Of a stretch of DNA of 64,000 bases, positions 33,950 to 44,879 are shown one piece after another. The translations under genes and the position numbers were made by a program. Location: positions 18,947,017 through 19,011,016 of the forward strand of contig NC_084587.1 of assembly GCF_033807715.1 (NCBI RefSeq), given 5' to 3'. The notes below the pieces were generated by a model. That model did not search any database. It was not told the DNA's origin and saw nothing but the letters and a program-made list of their open reading frames with translations. The DNA is from Cololabis saira (lineage: Eukaryota > Chordata > Actinopteri > Beloniformes > Belonidae). Each line of letters opens with the position of its first letter. Within the stretch, counting starts at the first letter, position 1.

Positions 33950-34115
33950 CAATGGGGCGAGAAGAAATTTGTCGCTCCTCCACATCAGGAGAAGCCGTTT
34001 GAGGTGGTTGGGTCATGTGGTTAGGATGCATGTCAACACGCTGCAAAGATTGTATATCTCAGCCACCCTGGGAATGCCTTGGTGTTCCCATGGAAATTGA
34101 TGGATGGATAAGAGT
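33950..34115 (+). mobile_element. LINE 3'-end fragment
   Basis: Words such as CTCCACATCAGGAGAAGCC, TTGAGGTGGTTGGG, GTGGTTAGGATGCATG and the terminal TGATGGATGGATAAG reproduce the 3' end of an abundant teleost non-LTR element (L2/RTE-like). The reading frame is broken (LRWLGHVVRMH is visible). It is about 160 bp, so heavily 5'-truncated. Confidence 0.65.
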
Positions 34116-34278
34116 GTCAACGGGCCATGGAGTAAGCAGGAAAACAATTTTTTTTCTTCTAATTTGTATCTAGAAAATTAAACATTGCGTGTCCATTAAC
34201 ATAAGGAGTTATGCATCTTGGTGAATGATGAATGTCCACTATGTTAAGTAATATGTCCCCAAAAAAACAAAAGTAAAA

Positions 34279-34528
34279 CTTAATTTGCTAATTCTTTTTC
34301 TCCGACAAACATTTTGTAGGTTTTTTAATTACCTTACATGTTTTGGCGATTCCTTTCGCCTTCATCAGTCACAAGATGTGTGTGACCCGTCATTTATCAG
34401 CTGATGTTAAATGACGGGTCACACACCATCTTGTGACTGATGAAGGCGAAAGGAATCGCCAAAACATGTAAGGTAATTAAAAAAACAAAATTATTTTTAT
34501 CGGACAAAAAGAATTAGCAAATTAAATT
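34279..34528. repeat. Foldback element, about 110-bp inverted arms
   Basis: The left arm (from TTAATTTGCTAATTC at 34280 to GACCCGTCATTT at 34395) is mirrored by the right arm (AAATGACGGGTC at 34409 to GAATTAGCAAATTAAAT), leaving a loop of about 13 bases that contains CAGCTG. Each arm contains CTGATGA, GGCG and CGCC spaced as in hammerhead-ribozyme cores (see findings). The arms differ by small indels in the A/T stretch, so this is an old insertion. Confidence 0.8.
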
Positions 34529-35039
34529 GTAAATCCATAGACAAAATGAACTTTATCAAATCAAAAGTAAAACTTATTTTCTCAGACTGCTAAATGAGGA
34601 GATGGTGAGAATGCATTGTGGAATAATTTCCTGAATAAGATCAACTAGACCCTCTGACCTGTTCATACATACCCTAGCTACATGAGCATAAATTAATTAG
34701 CTAAGGTGTGTCGGGCTGGAAGGAAACAGTCTCACCTTACAATAGATACAACTATTAGGAATCCAGTTTACAGTGGACCTACATCATTCGTCCGTCCTGT
34801 GGGGCGACAACCCACATGTGGGATAATATGGGTTGGATCCAAAAGCACGGTCCTCAGCATCTCAACCTATGGCTACAGAACCTGGAACATGGAGGGGAAG
34901 GATCCTGAGCTTGTGCATGAGATTCTGAATAGATATTTCATCGAACTGACCTCAAGACAGCGTGGGTGTTTTCACGATTTTCAAGAGGCGCTGGATGTTG
35001 TTCCGCTCTGGAGTTTCCCATGAACTAAAGTGGGGTTAC

Positions 35040-35585
35040 TTAAGCCCCATTTCCACTGACTGGTTCGGTACGGTCCAGAACAGTATTTTGTGTGTTTCCA
35101 TTCTAAAATAGTCCCATTAAACCGAACCATATCGCACCATTTTTGGGCCCCCGTTATTTGTACGTCCATAGAAAAATGGCACGGTACGTTAAGGGTGGAG
35201 TTACTGGCATCACACGATACAATCTGTTGATTGGCGACAGAAAAAAGTCACTACCCACGACAAAAGCAAGCGCGAAAGAGTGGGAGCGTTTGTAAACAGT
35301 ATTTGGCACCCGCACTCTTCTCTCAATCAACGTGGCGTGGATTATACGAAGTACCAAAAACCTAGCAAAACAAAAAGGAGCTGCTGGATGAACTCCATTG
35401 TTGCTGTTGGTAGCTTCGCTTTTTTGCCGTTGCACTTCTATGACACCCCTCTAGGCATTTGGTCTACACCCCACGTTGGCCATGGCATCGGACGACTTGC
35501 AGTGGAAACGTTCACCTGAATTAATTGGACCATTCTAAACCGTACTGAACTGTACCAAAACGTACCGAATCCCCCGCTGGCTAGG
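35040..35585. mobile_element. DNA-transposon MITE-like element with imperfect terminal repeats
   Basis: CCACTGACTGGTTCGGTACGG near the left end is echoed in reverse by CGTACCGAATCCCCCGCTGG near the right end. Subterminal GGTACGG/CCGTAC words recur throughout. The ends are too diverged to call the target duplication. Confidence 0.45.
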
Positions 35586-35915
35586 AGCCTGTGGGTTGGG
35601 CTCTTCCCCAGTAGACAAGAGGGTAACTTTCGTGTGCCTGAGTGGGGAATGGGCTCTAACTGTTGTTTGTGTTTATGTGCCAAACAGTCTAAACTCAATC
35701 TTAATCCACTTGGTGTTCTGGACTTCAGTAGAAAGGTGGATCACATGGGTAGGATGCCAGACAAGCCATGTCAACCCATTGGACCATTCTTCCGGCTCTC
35801 GGTGAAGGCGGACGCTTTTTCTGCTCCCGCTCCCTCCCTATCTGCCCTGCTGCTGCTTTTTGTCTTGTCATTCTTAGAGCCTCTCTTTTCACATCCTCCG
35901 AAACTTTCTACAATC

Positions 35916-36330
35916 ATGGAATTGGTTAACTGGTCTCTCAGTGCAATTGACCAAATTTTCTCGACGAGAAGACAGGGCAACAGGGAGCCCTCCTGCCCCG
36001 CCGGAATGTTTGCTGCTGGATACACGATGGACCCCTGGAAGACGTGGAGGATCGTCCATACTCTGTCCATACTGTCAGTCGAGGATGTTGAAGATGCCTT
36101 CATAATTGGATTTATGATAACAGGATTTCTGCTTTTTGGAGCTGGCGGTTACCTGGCATATCGACTAATTCGGAAGTAGTCGACAGCTGTTCTGGCCCTT
36201 TCAGAGCTGCCTGACGTGGCTAAAGGGATAAGCTGTGCGACCAACGCTCAGACTCTAACGTTGGGGGAGCAAAACCGCAAGCTGGATGCGATTCTTGATT
36301 CTTGGCTGACACGCTTCTCCACTATCACAT
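35916..36330 (+). pseudogene. Small membrane-protein-like ORF broken by one in-frame TAG
   Basis: From ATG 35916 the frame reads 87 residues to TAG 36177-36179, then continues in the same frame with coding-like sequence (ATNAQTLTLGEQNRKLDAILD) to about 36300, where it merges into LINE sequence. The first part contains VEDVEDAFIIGFMITGFLLF with GAGGYLAY, a clear membrane helix followed by a basic tail. The second part looks like an amphipathic helix. The frame is also open upstream to 35634 with a hydrophobic SALLLLFVLSFLEPLF segment. I do not recognise the protein. It lies between endonuclease and polymerase pieces of the LINE, so it is probably repeat-borne. Confidence 0.4.
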
Positions 36331-37394
36331 GGACATCAGGGGTGTGCTTCTGTATTGACAGACTGGAGTGCTGGTTCACCTTTAAGAGGGTGGATTCAAT
36401 TTCAATGCAATCCCACCTCAACCTTCCTGGTAAGATGTATGAAGGCATATTGGACAAGGAAGTCCAATTGAGGGTTGAACCTCAGATTCAGGAGGAGCAA
36501 TGCATAATATGTCCTGGCCATGAAGCACTGGACCAGTGGGTGTGGCAGTTTACCCAACCAGTGCATGTGTGTCTTATGGACTTGGAGAGTATATTTGCCC
36601 ATGTCCCTCAGGGTCCTCTCTGGGGTATGGTCCTAGGAATATGGGGTACTGGGTCCATTGCTACACACCATTCACTCCCTGTAAAAAATGGATCAAGAGC
36701 TTAGTCTGCCCAGCCAGAGGTAAGTCAGATTCCTCTTCAGTGTGTGTCTAGGATTCTCCTTTTTGCCAAGAGGCAAAGATGGTCCCATTCGCAGACTTCA
36801 GGGTTGCATCTCTGCTTTTTGCAAATGTGGTCCTGTTAGCTTTATCAAGTCACCATGTATACCTTGTACTGGAGCAGTTGAGTGTGAAGTGGCAAGGATG
36901 AGAAACAGCACCTCCAAATCCGAAGCAATGGCTGTCAGTCAAAACGGGTCTAAAAATTAAAGTGCCGCAACTGGAGAAAGGTGTTTCCACAGGGGAAAGT
37001 GCAAGATTGACAGACGGATCTGCGCTGCATCTGCAGTAATGCACCAGTTTTTGGTGAAACAAGCTGAGCCAAAAGGTAAGTCAAGGTAAGTGCTCACCCT
37101 TACCATGGTTAGGAACTGTGTGTAGAGACCGAAAGAATATGATTGAACTAAGACGATTGAAACAAGTCTCCAGTTGTGGCAAGAGCAGAGGGGAGCCGTA
37201 CAGAGATTATGGTTAGAACACCACCCTGGCAAGTTTATCCAGGGATTTTCAACCAAGATACCAAAAAGCGCTTTGTTCATACTGAGGGGCCCGAGACAGT
37301 GTTCCAGACATCAGAAGGTCAGTTTATTCAACTATTTGTCATTTTGCGACTACAACAAGAGGCTTTATTCATACAAAACAAATGCAAATTGCAA

Positions 37395-37560
37395 TATTGC
37401 AACCGAGGTCAATCACTTTGGGCCCCTGAGCAAGACCCTTAACCCTTACTGCTCCCCGGGCGCTGTACAAATGGCAGCCCACGGCTCCTAGTTTAACTAG
37501 AGATGGGTTAAAAGCAAAGAATAAATTTCCCTATTGTATGACTAATAAAGGAAAGTTATT
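37395..37560 (+). repeat. Interspersed repeat of fish SINE/LINE-tail type
   Basis: TTTGGGCCCCTGAGCAAG, CTTAACCCTTACTGCTCC, CCGGGCGCTGTACAAATGGC and ATGGGTTAAAAGCAAAG reproduce an abundant teleost retroelement tail. No coding capacity. Confidence 0.6.
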
Positions 37561-38659
37561 AAAATGAACTTGATACACATCTAAACTTATCACCAAAGAG
37601 CAACCTTCAGAGCAGAGAATAACCAAAATGAGCAAACTGAGCAACCAGGACAGAAGCCATCCACAATGTGTACACAAACTTATTACAATACACACTATGA
37701 CCTCAACATTCATGCACAGCTGAAGAAAAGCCACCACCAGCCAGGCTCGTACACCCCTCCAGTATTCTGTCCCTGCAGGAAATACAGAAACAGAAGTCAC
37801 AATTAAGGGCCAAAGATCAAAAATAAGATGATATATTAAAGCAAACAGTCCAAAACCAAATATTTTCTTGCCAACAGGAGTTGGCGTTGCTTCAACTTGA
37901 CTCATCCAAGTGGGCTAGGCCAGTTAACTATCAGTTATACCACCCAATCCAAGTAGGGTGTAGCCATCGGTGGAAGGGTGATAGGTCTGGTGGCGATGGC
38001 ACCCTGAACGTTTCACTGACCCCAGGAGTAGGACATGTGTGGTGTAACATACAGCATTCCTTAGCATTGACGTTATTTATGATTCCTCAACATTCATGGT
38101 ATGGCGCATCCAGGAAGAGGGTGAGTACCTGGAACAGCGTACAAGACACTTGTTGGCTGCAACCACTAACATGCTACAGGAGGTAAACAGAGCACACAGG
38201 AATGTCGTCTGGGGTATCAGAGGAAAGGCAAAAAGGTGCAAGGCTTCCTGTTTTATACCGCCAAACAAGTACTCACCAGCAAGTGCCACTAATTACAAAC
38301 TCAATAACAGTGGCCGCTGAGAAGCCAGAGTTATGCACACTGCCAGGCTATTGAGTGGCTAGACTCTACATTAAAGGTGAAGTGAGAAGCTCTGCCATTC
38401 AAGAGGAGTACAGTTGTTGCTCTTCCACATCAAGAGGAGCCGATTGTGGTGGTTTTGGCATCTGGTTAGGATGCATCTTGGGCTCCTGCCTGGAGATATT
38501 TTCAAGTAAAGGCGGCTGCCATGGGACACGCTGGAGAGATTCTCTCAGCCGGCTTGGGAACATCTTGGTATTCCTCCAGAAGAGCGAGGGAGGTCATGGC
38601 CTCTTTGCTTTCCCCCTGTGAGTCAAACTCAGATAAGCAGAAGTTAATGGATGAATCTA

Positions 38660-40070
38660 CATTGGCCTTTCTGCACATATTCTCTTCATGTCTGCATGTA
38701 TTTTCCTCAGACACTTACCCAGACAGCAGACACATTTAGGCCTAATCACTTCTTCTTTTGGCACTCATAGTTATTATTGTATTTATTGAAAATGTGTATT
38801 AAGTCAATTTAGCCAATTGGAAAAAAGAAAACTTAAAAAAAGCCTAATTACTTTTTCGAGATATCTACAATGTCATTAAATTATCACTCTATTACACCCC
38901 ACTGATATACTGTAAATTCATCCTGAATTGTTGTTTAGTTTGTATACCGCTGTGTTCCTGGGTGATGATTGAGTTTCTCACACCAAATGTGTCCCCAGGG
39001 AAGTTGCAGCCTTGCACTGATTTACAAAAAAAAAACAGCTGGAGACTCCATGGAGACGCTTTAGCTGCTCATCAGGAGCAGACAAATATGAGCCCCCTGC
39101 TGAAGCGAGACCCTTAAGGGAAGCTCATCAATGAGATTCCGGTAGCCAAACGTTGATGCCAGGAGACGATCAATGGTAACATGCATTTGCCGTCTTGTAA
39201 GCTCACCACCTGTGGGGATGGGTATTGGGATGGGATCATTGTAAACCAAGAAAACACTGTTTCATGAGCATAAGTGAGGAAGAAACAAGTATTTTCTGGT
39301 TAGGGTAAGTATAAGAACGTATAATGAACATGTCCTCAAATATATTTGCGAAAACCTTCAACTGGTATTATGAAAGTCGCTCCAATGACCAAACCAAGAT
39401 TCCCCTAGGCCACAGTGAACGGGTTCATTAGATTAGCCGGAGTCATTGTAGCCACTGTGACTTAGATCCCTAGTTTGTAGAGTATTGCTTTGAACTTAAA
39501 GTTATCTCTGCTATCAGTGTTTGCAAGGCAAAGCATGCAGAGCCTGTAACCAACGGCCAAGTCGTTATTTTAAGAATGAAAACTTTTCATTCTTATCTTC
39601 AACTCTTAACCTAAGACTTGCAGACTGAAGGGTGGAGAGAACAGAGGTTTGGAGGCCGACACAGAAAGCACTGACACATGAAAGAACAGAGTCAGCTGGT
39701 GCTCCTACGGATCTCAAAGTGCAAGTCCAAACAATTTCACAAGCTAAAACATAAGTATGTCCTGCAAAATCAAGCTTAACTCCTGAGAGTCTCAGTCAGC
39801 ATATTTGTCATTTTTTACAGACTCCCAATCAAGAGTGAGATTAGAGGGCATTATGGTATTAAGGTATTAAGTTTTCATTAAGTCATCTGATTAGGCGGTA
39901 TTAACTTTCCTGAATCCTGAATTTGCTCTCGTGCTGCCACACACCAAACTGGAAAACACACAACTGACAATTTCATCCGGGTACAATCATCCGCAGTTTG
40001 GCCACGGATAGCTTTTTTATATACTTGAACAATGCCATTGTATGTTGTTTGTTTGACCTGGTTAAGTCAT
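38660..40070. other. Intergenic sequence, no feature recognised
   Basis: AT-rich DNA with several short open frames (for example 39061-39249 minus) lacking recognisable motifs. It is probably old transposon debris. Confidence 0.45.
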
Positions 40071-40286
40071 CTGAGGGGTATTCCAGAAAGCAGGTTCAAC
40101 AAACTCTGAGTCTAAACCTGAACTCTGAGTTGACTTACCCTGAGATAGGAAACTCAGAGTTTTCAGTTCCAGAACAGCGGATATGAGTTAGTTCAATCAA
40201 CTCTGAATTTGTTAACCTTGAGTTAAGCGCGTGCATGAAGAAAATAAAAAGCCATCATCAATGGAGCCCTGATACAACGATTCACC

Positions 40287-40535
40287 ATGGCAACCGGCGA
40301 CAACAAAAGATCCACATACTTTTTTTTTTTTAAACTTTATTTAACATTTCAATTTACAAAATCCCTTTGAGGAAACATTAGTTTGCATCTGAAGATCCAC
40401 ATACTTTACGCCACTGGAGTTAGAAGTGTTAATATGTGCATATGGCGAGTATGAGAGCATATTTCGGAAAAAAAAAAACACAAAGGAGAGACAATTGGCG
40501 TGGGAGAAAGTTGCTGCAATCAATGTGTAAGTTTG
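40287..40535 (+). pseudogene. Harbinger Myb/SANT-like DNA-binding exon, interrupted by a retro-insertion
   Basis: ATG 40287 opens a frame (GDNKRSTYF) that is interrupted at 40323-40391 by a short insertion with target duplication. It resumes as TPLELEVLICAYGEYESIF and RKKKNTKERQLAWEKVAAIN, ending at a GTAAGT donor (about 40535). The spacing of LE-LI-Y-I and AW-KVAAIN fits the Myb/SANT-like domain of the second protein encoded by Harbinger transposons, which helps carry the transposase to DNA. A downstream remnant is visible at about 40980-41065. Confidence 0.6.
40323..40391 (-). mobile_element. 69-bp truncated retro-insertion with 16-bp target duplication
   Basis: AAGATCCACATACTTT occurs at 40307-40322 and again at 40392-40407. 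Between the copies is a T run followed by AAACTTTATTTAACATTTC and a short unique stretch. A + strand T run next to the left duplication is the poly(A) tail of a minus-strand insertion. The source transcript cannot be identified. Confidence 0.75.
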
Positions 40536-41900
40536 AATGCAGTATTCATTTAACATTTAAGCACACTGTCTTATTATATTACAGATGAAAACAGTGGTGG
40601 AATGGTATTGAATGAAATTTTATTGTCATTTAGATCAGGGGCGTCAATTGGGCACGGCAGCCGCCACACTTCGGCTTCAGGGGAAAATGTAAATGTTTTT
40701 TGTTTTTTTTCATACATTTATGGAATTACTCTGTGTCTATTTGTATTGATTTATTCTATTACTTAATACATATAAAATAACTACAAATGCATATCAGAAC
40801 AACATGACCGATTTCACTAGGTATTATCTTTCCCAACACTTGTACCCCCCTCATATCTTGAAATGTGATGTCCCTGACGACAGTGGTCACTATCAATCTC
40901 GTTTTTAGCGCGCTCTGCAGTGTTACTAACTTACAAAAATGAAAAGGAAGCAGACAACCACGCAATTAAAAAAAAAAAAAGAAAGAAGGCAAGTGATGGG
41001 TCCAATGTTGCCCCAGCAGCAGAAGATATTAACGAGGCTGTTAGCCACTTATGCAAGTTCATCTTAAGGTAAGATATCAAATCACCCTACCCTCTTATAA
41101 ATCTGTTTAAGGGAAATATTCAACTTTTTTTTACTCTCTCTCTCTTTATCTCTTCTGCTCCCTCCCTCTCCTTTTTGCATTTGGACTTTAACGGTTTGAA
41201 GTTAAACTCGGATGTCCCTGTGTTAATGTTGCACTGACATAGTGAATAAAGTTAACCGATTGAGTTAAATTGCGTTTGTCAGATACGCTTTTTCTGCTCT
41301 CTAACTCTGCCGCTTGCTGTCCGTGGTGCGGAAAACAGATGTGTATCGCGTAAAGGCCCATTGGCTGAATTGACGCTACTGAGGGAGGAGACGGAGAGAA
41401 ACTCAGGGTTTATTGAAGAAAACCTGCTAGCGAGCAGGTTAGGTTCACAGGGTCAGTTGCCGTAGTAACTGACTCAGAGTTTGAGTTACATCGCTTTCTG
41501 GAACTGAAAACACCGGGTTTCCCTCATCTCAGGGTTAACAAACTCAGAGTTTTCACAAAACCCGCTTCCTGGAATACCCCTCTGATATGACATGAAACTG
41601 AGCTGTCATCCAGTTCTCTTACTTACAAATGCACATGACATTTGTTGTTACTTTCTAGTTGTTTCAGTTTTAGCAGCAGCTGTAATTTTACAGGACCAGG
41701 GGGGTATTCCAAGAAGGAGGTTTAACAAACACTGAGTTAAAGTCTCATCTTGAGGTTACTTGAACCCATGACGACTAAACGCGCTCAGTTGGTTCCAACA
41801 CACCGGTTATGAATTAACTCAAGTAACCCAGAGTTGGTTAACCCAGAGTTGTGCGAGTTCCCGGTGAATCTATAAAGACATCATCTATCGAGGGTCAAAA

Positions 41901-41987
41901 AATGGAGCAGCAAGTCCTCCACCACACTAATACATCTGCCAAAGCACGTGATATGGCTTGGCAGAGAATTACTGATCGCGTCAATGC
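41901..41987 (+). pseudogene. Myb/SANT-like exon of Harbinger element B (N-terminally shortened)
   Basis: ATG 41901 gives EQQVLHHTNTSAKARDMAW and QRITDRVNA up to a GTAAGT donor. It aligns with the last helix of the equivalent exon in element A (AWEKVAAIN against AWQRITDRVN). It lacks the first helices, so the exon has an internal deletion. No downstream exon is identified. Confidence 0.5.
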
Positions 41988-42100
41988 GTAAGTTTAGGCC
42001 ATTATGTGAATTTTATATTAAATGAATGAAGCAAACAATGGGCAAATGAATTGAAAAAATAAGAATAAAAAAAAGTGAAAACTCTGTCAACTGTATTTTA

Positions 42101-43712
42101 TTAATTGAAATGATTGAGACAGATTTGATCATGCACTCTATGACCATCTGCCGTGTCAACCTGCTGCTGAAAGGGTTCCTCCGGTACCGGCTCCTCAATG
42201 ACTGGAGTCAATTCATTGCGCAATGTGGCAATGTTGTGCAATATGGCACATGCAACAATTGTATCCCAGCCCTGTCTGGGCAGTCCCTCAGCCTGCACAA
42301 GCACTGAAACCTCTCCTTGAGAATCCCAAAAGTCATCCCAATTTTGACCCGGGTTCTGCTGTGAGCCACGTTGAAGCGTGTTTGCGCTCCAGCATCCGGA
42401 TCGGGGTACCGGGTAATGAGCGTGGGGAGGCACGGATATCCTCTATCCCCCAGGAGATAGCCATCCAATTTTCCCGCAATTGCAAGTTAGACACATGAAT
42501 ATTTGCAAAACTGATCAATATTCTAATTCTAATATATAATATTAGAAATATAACGCACTCTGTAGACATTTGATGCTCAAATTTGATTCCCTGTACATCC
42601 TGGCATCATGCACAGAGCCTGGCTATCTCGCCTCCACGTTGGATATTAGATTTGCAGCACCACATATCATTTGGCAATTGAAAAAATACGTTTTAAAACA
42701 TCATTAAGAGAGCGCTCAAAAATAAAGGCAACTTACGGTTCCATTATACCTACTTGGACATTGATTCTGTGGAAACCTTTCCTGTTAACAAAGTCAGCCT
42801 CATTTTGGGATGGTGCTGTAATTGGCACATGCATCCCATCGATGCATCTAATAACGTTTGGAAAGCCTGCAATATAGCCAATGCTCATTAAATGTAATCT
42901 CACCAGCAAAGATTTCTGTGCATATTTGAGAAACCTAAGCGATGCTGACCTGCCAGTTGGTGGAACTCCGTCTTAATGACCCTCGTAGGTTTGTGGCCAG
43001 GAAAACGATTAAAGTTGTGAATGAAGCGCTTTAGCGTAAGGCACACTTTACGCACCGACCGACAGGCAGTTGCTTTCCCGATATGTTCAGCGTCTCCAAT
43101 ACTGTACAGAAACTCCCAGATGCAAAAAACGGAGAGGGATGCACATTGTTTGCAGCGAAGAGAGGGCAGACCCACGATGGGTAACGTTTGCAATGTATAC
43201 ATTGCAAACGTTAAACGTTAAAAATGGTTGAATTGTAACAGTGGTGTCGCTTTCATTTTTTCTAACATTATTAGCTGATTATATGTGTAGTGGGCTGGCA
43301 TCAGTATTTGATTTTAGAATTAATTTTGAGTGTATTTCCCACAGACTATGAGCTGAGGAATATTGAACATTTTGAGTGTATTTCTCCCAAACTATAAGTT
43401 GTGGAATATTACTTTTTTAAAGATAATTTAAGGCAGCTGTAAGTGTAATTTTTATTTTATATCAACTTAAAGCATTTAAAAATATTTTTATATTTTTGGG
43501 TAATCAGTTACAAATTTTTTTTTTAGTTCTGTGAACTTATTAGGGTTTACAGTGTATGGATGGAGAAGGTTACTCAAATAAATCAGGGACTCTGCTGAAA
43601 AACGATAGCGCTCTCGCAAATACTCATCGGGGAAAGATAAAATGTCATACCGTGGTCTTATCACCCTCTCACGGTGAATTGCACGGACAATTTGGCCTTC
43701 TATGTGTAACAA
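42101..43712 (-). pseudogene. harbi1-like: HARBI1-like DDE transposase, broken
   Basis: Read on the minus strand, the pieces appear in family order: FPDEYLRERYRFSAESLIYL (about 43640); FLYSIGDAEHIGKATACRSV then [19 protein letters not shown] (43120-42945); after a CAG|GTCAGC...TTGCAG intron, [19 protein letters not shown] with the first catalytic Asp (about 42850); NLISNVEAR then a TAG codon then PGSVHDARMYRES (about 42630); LLGDRGYPCLP with the second Asp and RTRVKIGMTFGILKERF with the Glu (42460-42320); and ACAILHNIATLRNE at the end. The in-frame TAG replaces the usual Trp, frames shift at about 42320, and the segment 43488-43202 is degenerate. Inactive. Confidence 0.8.
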
Positions 43713-44099
43713 GTTGCAGCAGCTCCTGAACTTGCGCTTAAAAACCCGAACATAGCTGGGTTATCTGAACAAAACCTGAACAAAACCTACCCCCTACTAG
43801 GTTATGTTCAGAGCCTATGTTACCATGGTGACTTACCGTACTACCTGACCATTTTGGAACGGAAAACACAGGTTTACCATTTACCCTAGGTTAACATACC
43901 CAGTTTAGCCAGTAAACCTCCTTCTTGGAATACCCCCCAGGCTTTGAGTAATGGGAGCTTTTGCTATTCATTTGAACTGAGTGAATGGATGAATGGATGA
44001 ATGAAGGATTAATTAATTAATTCAATTTATTTCAGACAATTACCACAAAATAGATTGGTAAACAGTATTTACAAAAGAACAATCCCAAACAACATACAC

Positions 44100-44215
44100 A
44101 AGGCAAGGCAAGGCAAGTTTATTTATATAGCACAATTCAACACAAGGTAATTCAAAGTGCTTTACATCAACATTAAAGGCGGCAAGACATAATTAGACAG
44201 TAAATATCAAATAAA
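44100..44215. repeat. Interspersed fish retroelement tail
   Basis: (GGCAA)n, then GTTTATTTATATAGCACAAT, then AATTCAAAGTGCTTTACATC. This is a very common teleost retroelement 3' end. A diverged relative is at 46441-46560. Confidence 0.65.
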
Positions 44216-44707
44216 ATGAAATAAAATTATGAGAAAAGAAGGTGAAATAATAAAAAGCACAAGTTGCTGAAAACTAAGGGCAGTAGAGTACCGTTTATTC
44301 ATATATAAATTTGTACATAATAGAAAAATAATATAAACAAAACTTCCAATTGAATAAACTTGTAAGTATTTATGACATTTATTGATGCAAATTGTCTGAA
44401 AAGGGGTATGAAGAACAGAGAATTCAATAAGAAAGATTTTACACACACATATGTACAATTTACATATAAAAACACAGCAGCATGCAGGTTATACAGGTAT
44501 GTCCACCTGCAGACAGAAACTTCCTCCTAACTGAGCTGCAGTGCTCTGCGTCACCACAGGAGGGAGCCCTGCAACACACTATAAACTAGCTCCCTTCAAC
44601 AACATTGATGATAAATTATTTAATAAGAGCCTCTTTTTTTCCCACAATTCTAACTTTATGATGTACTGCAATATTTTTCCCCCTCATCATTATTTATTTA
44701 AGGGTTT

Positions 44708-44855
<148 letters not shown>

Positions 44856-44879
44856 TTTATTTTTTCAAATTAGATCAGC

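Larger units (their letters stand above)
35590..38660 (+). mobile_element. Shredded non-LTR retrotransposon (L2/RTE-like LINE)
   Basis: Pieces of one LINE occur in the right order. An endonuclease piece holds ALTVVCVYVPN (about 35650-35690). Reverse-transcriptase pieces follow: VEPQIQEEQCIICPGH with EALDQ, VCLMDLESIFAHVPQG and a decayed active-site region (36430-36850). A thumb piece holds the DRRICAASAVM peptide (37010-37040). The 3' end holds CACATCAAGAGGAGCCGATTG and GATAAGCAGAAG (38410-38650). The catalytic FADD motif is destroyed. Unrelated sequence interrupts it at about 35780-36360 and 37180-38390. Confidence 0.6.
40074..41581. mobile_element. Harbinger element A, 1508 bp, no transposase
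   Basis: Terminal repeats AGGGGTATTCCAGAAAGC (40074) and CGCTTCCTGGAATACCCCT (ending 41581), flanked by CTG on both sides (40071-40073 and 41582-41584). The subterminal regions are full of AACTCAGAGTT-type words. The interior retains a Myb-like exon (40287-40535) but no DDE transposase, so it is non-autonomous. Confidence 0.85.
41700..43937. mobile_element. Harbinger element B, 2238 bp, with both genes in decayed form
   Basis: Terminal repeats GGGGGTATTCCAAGAAGGAG (41700) and CTCCTTCTTGGAATACCCCC (ending 43937) are perfect over at least 20 bp. CAG flanks both ends (41697-41699 and 43938-43940). It holds a Myb-like exon on + (41901-41987) and a broken DDE transposase on minus (43712 down to 42101), the usual two-gene layout of PIF/Harbinger. 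Confidence 0.88.
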
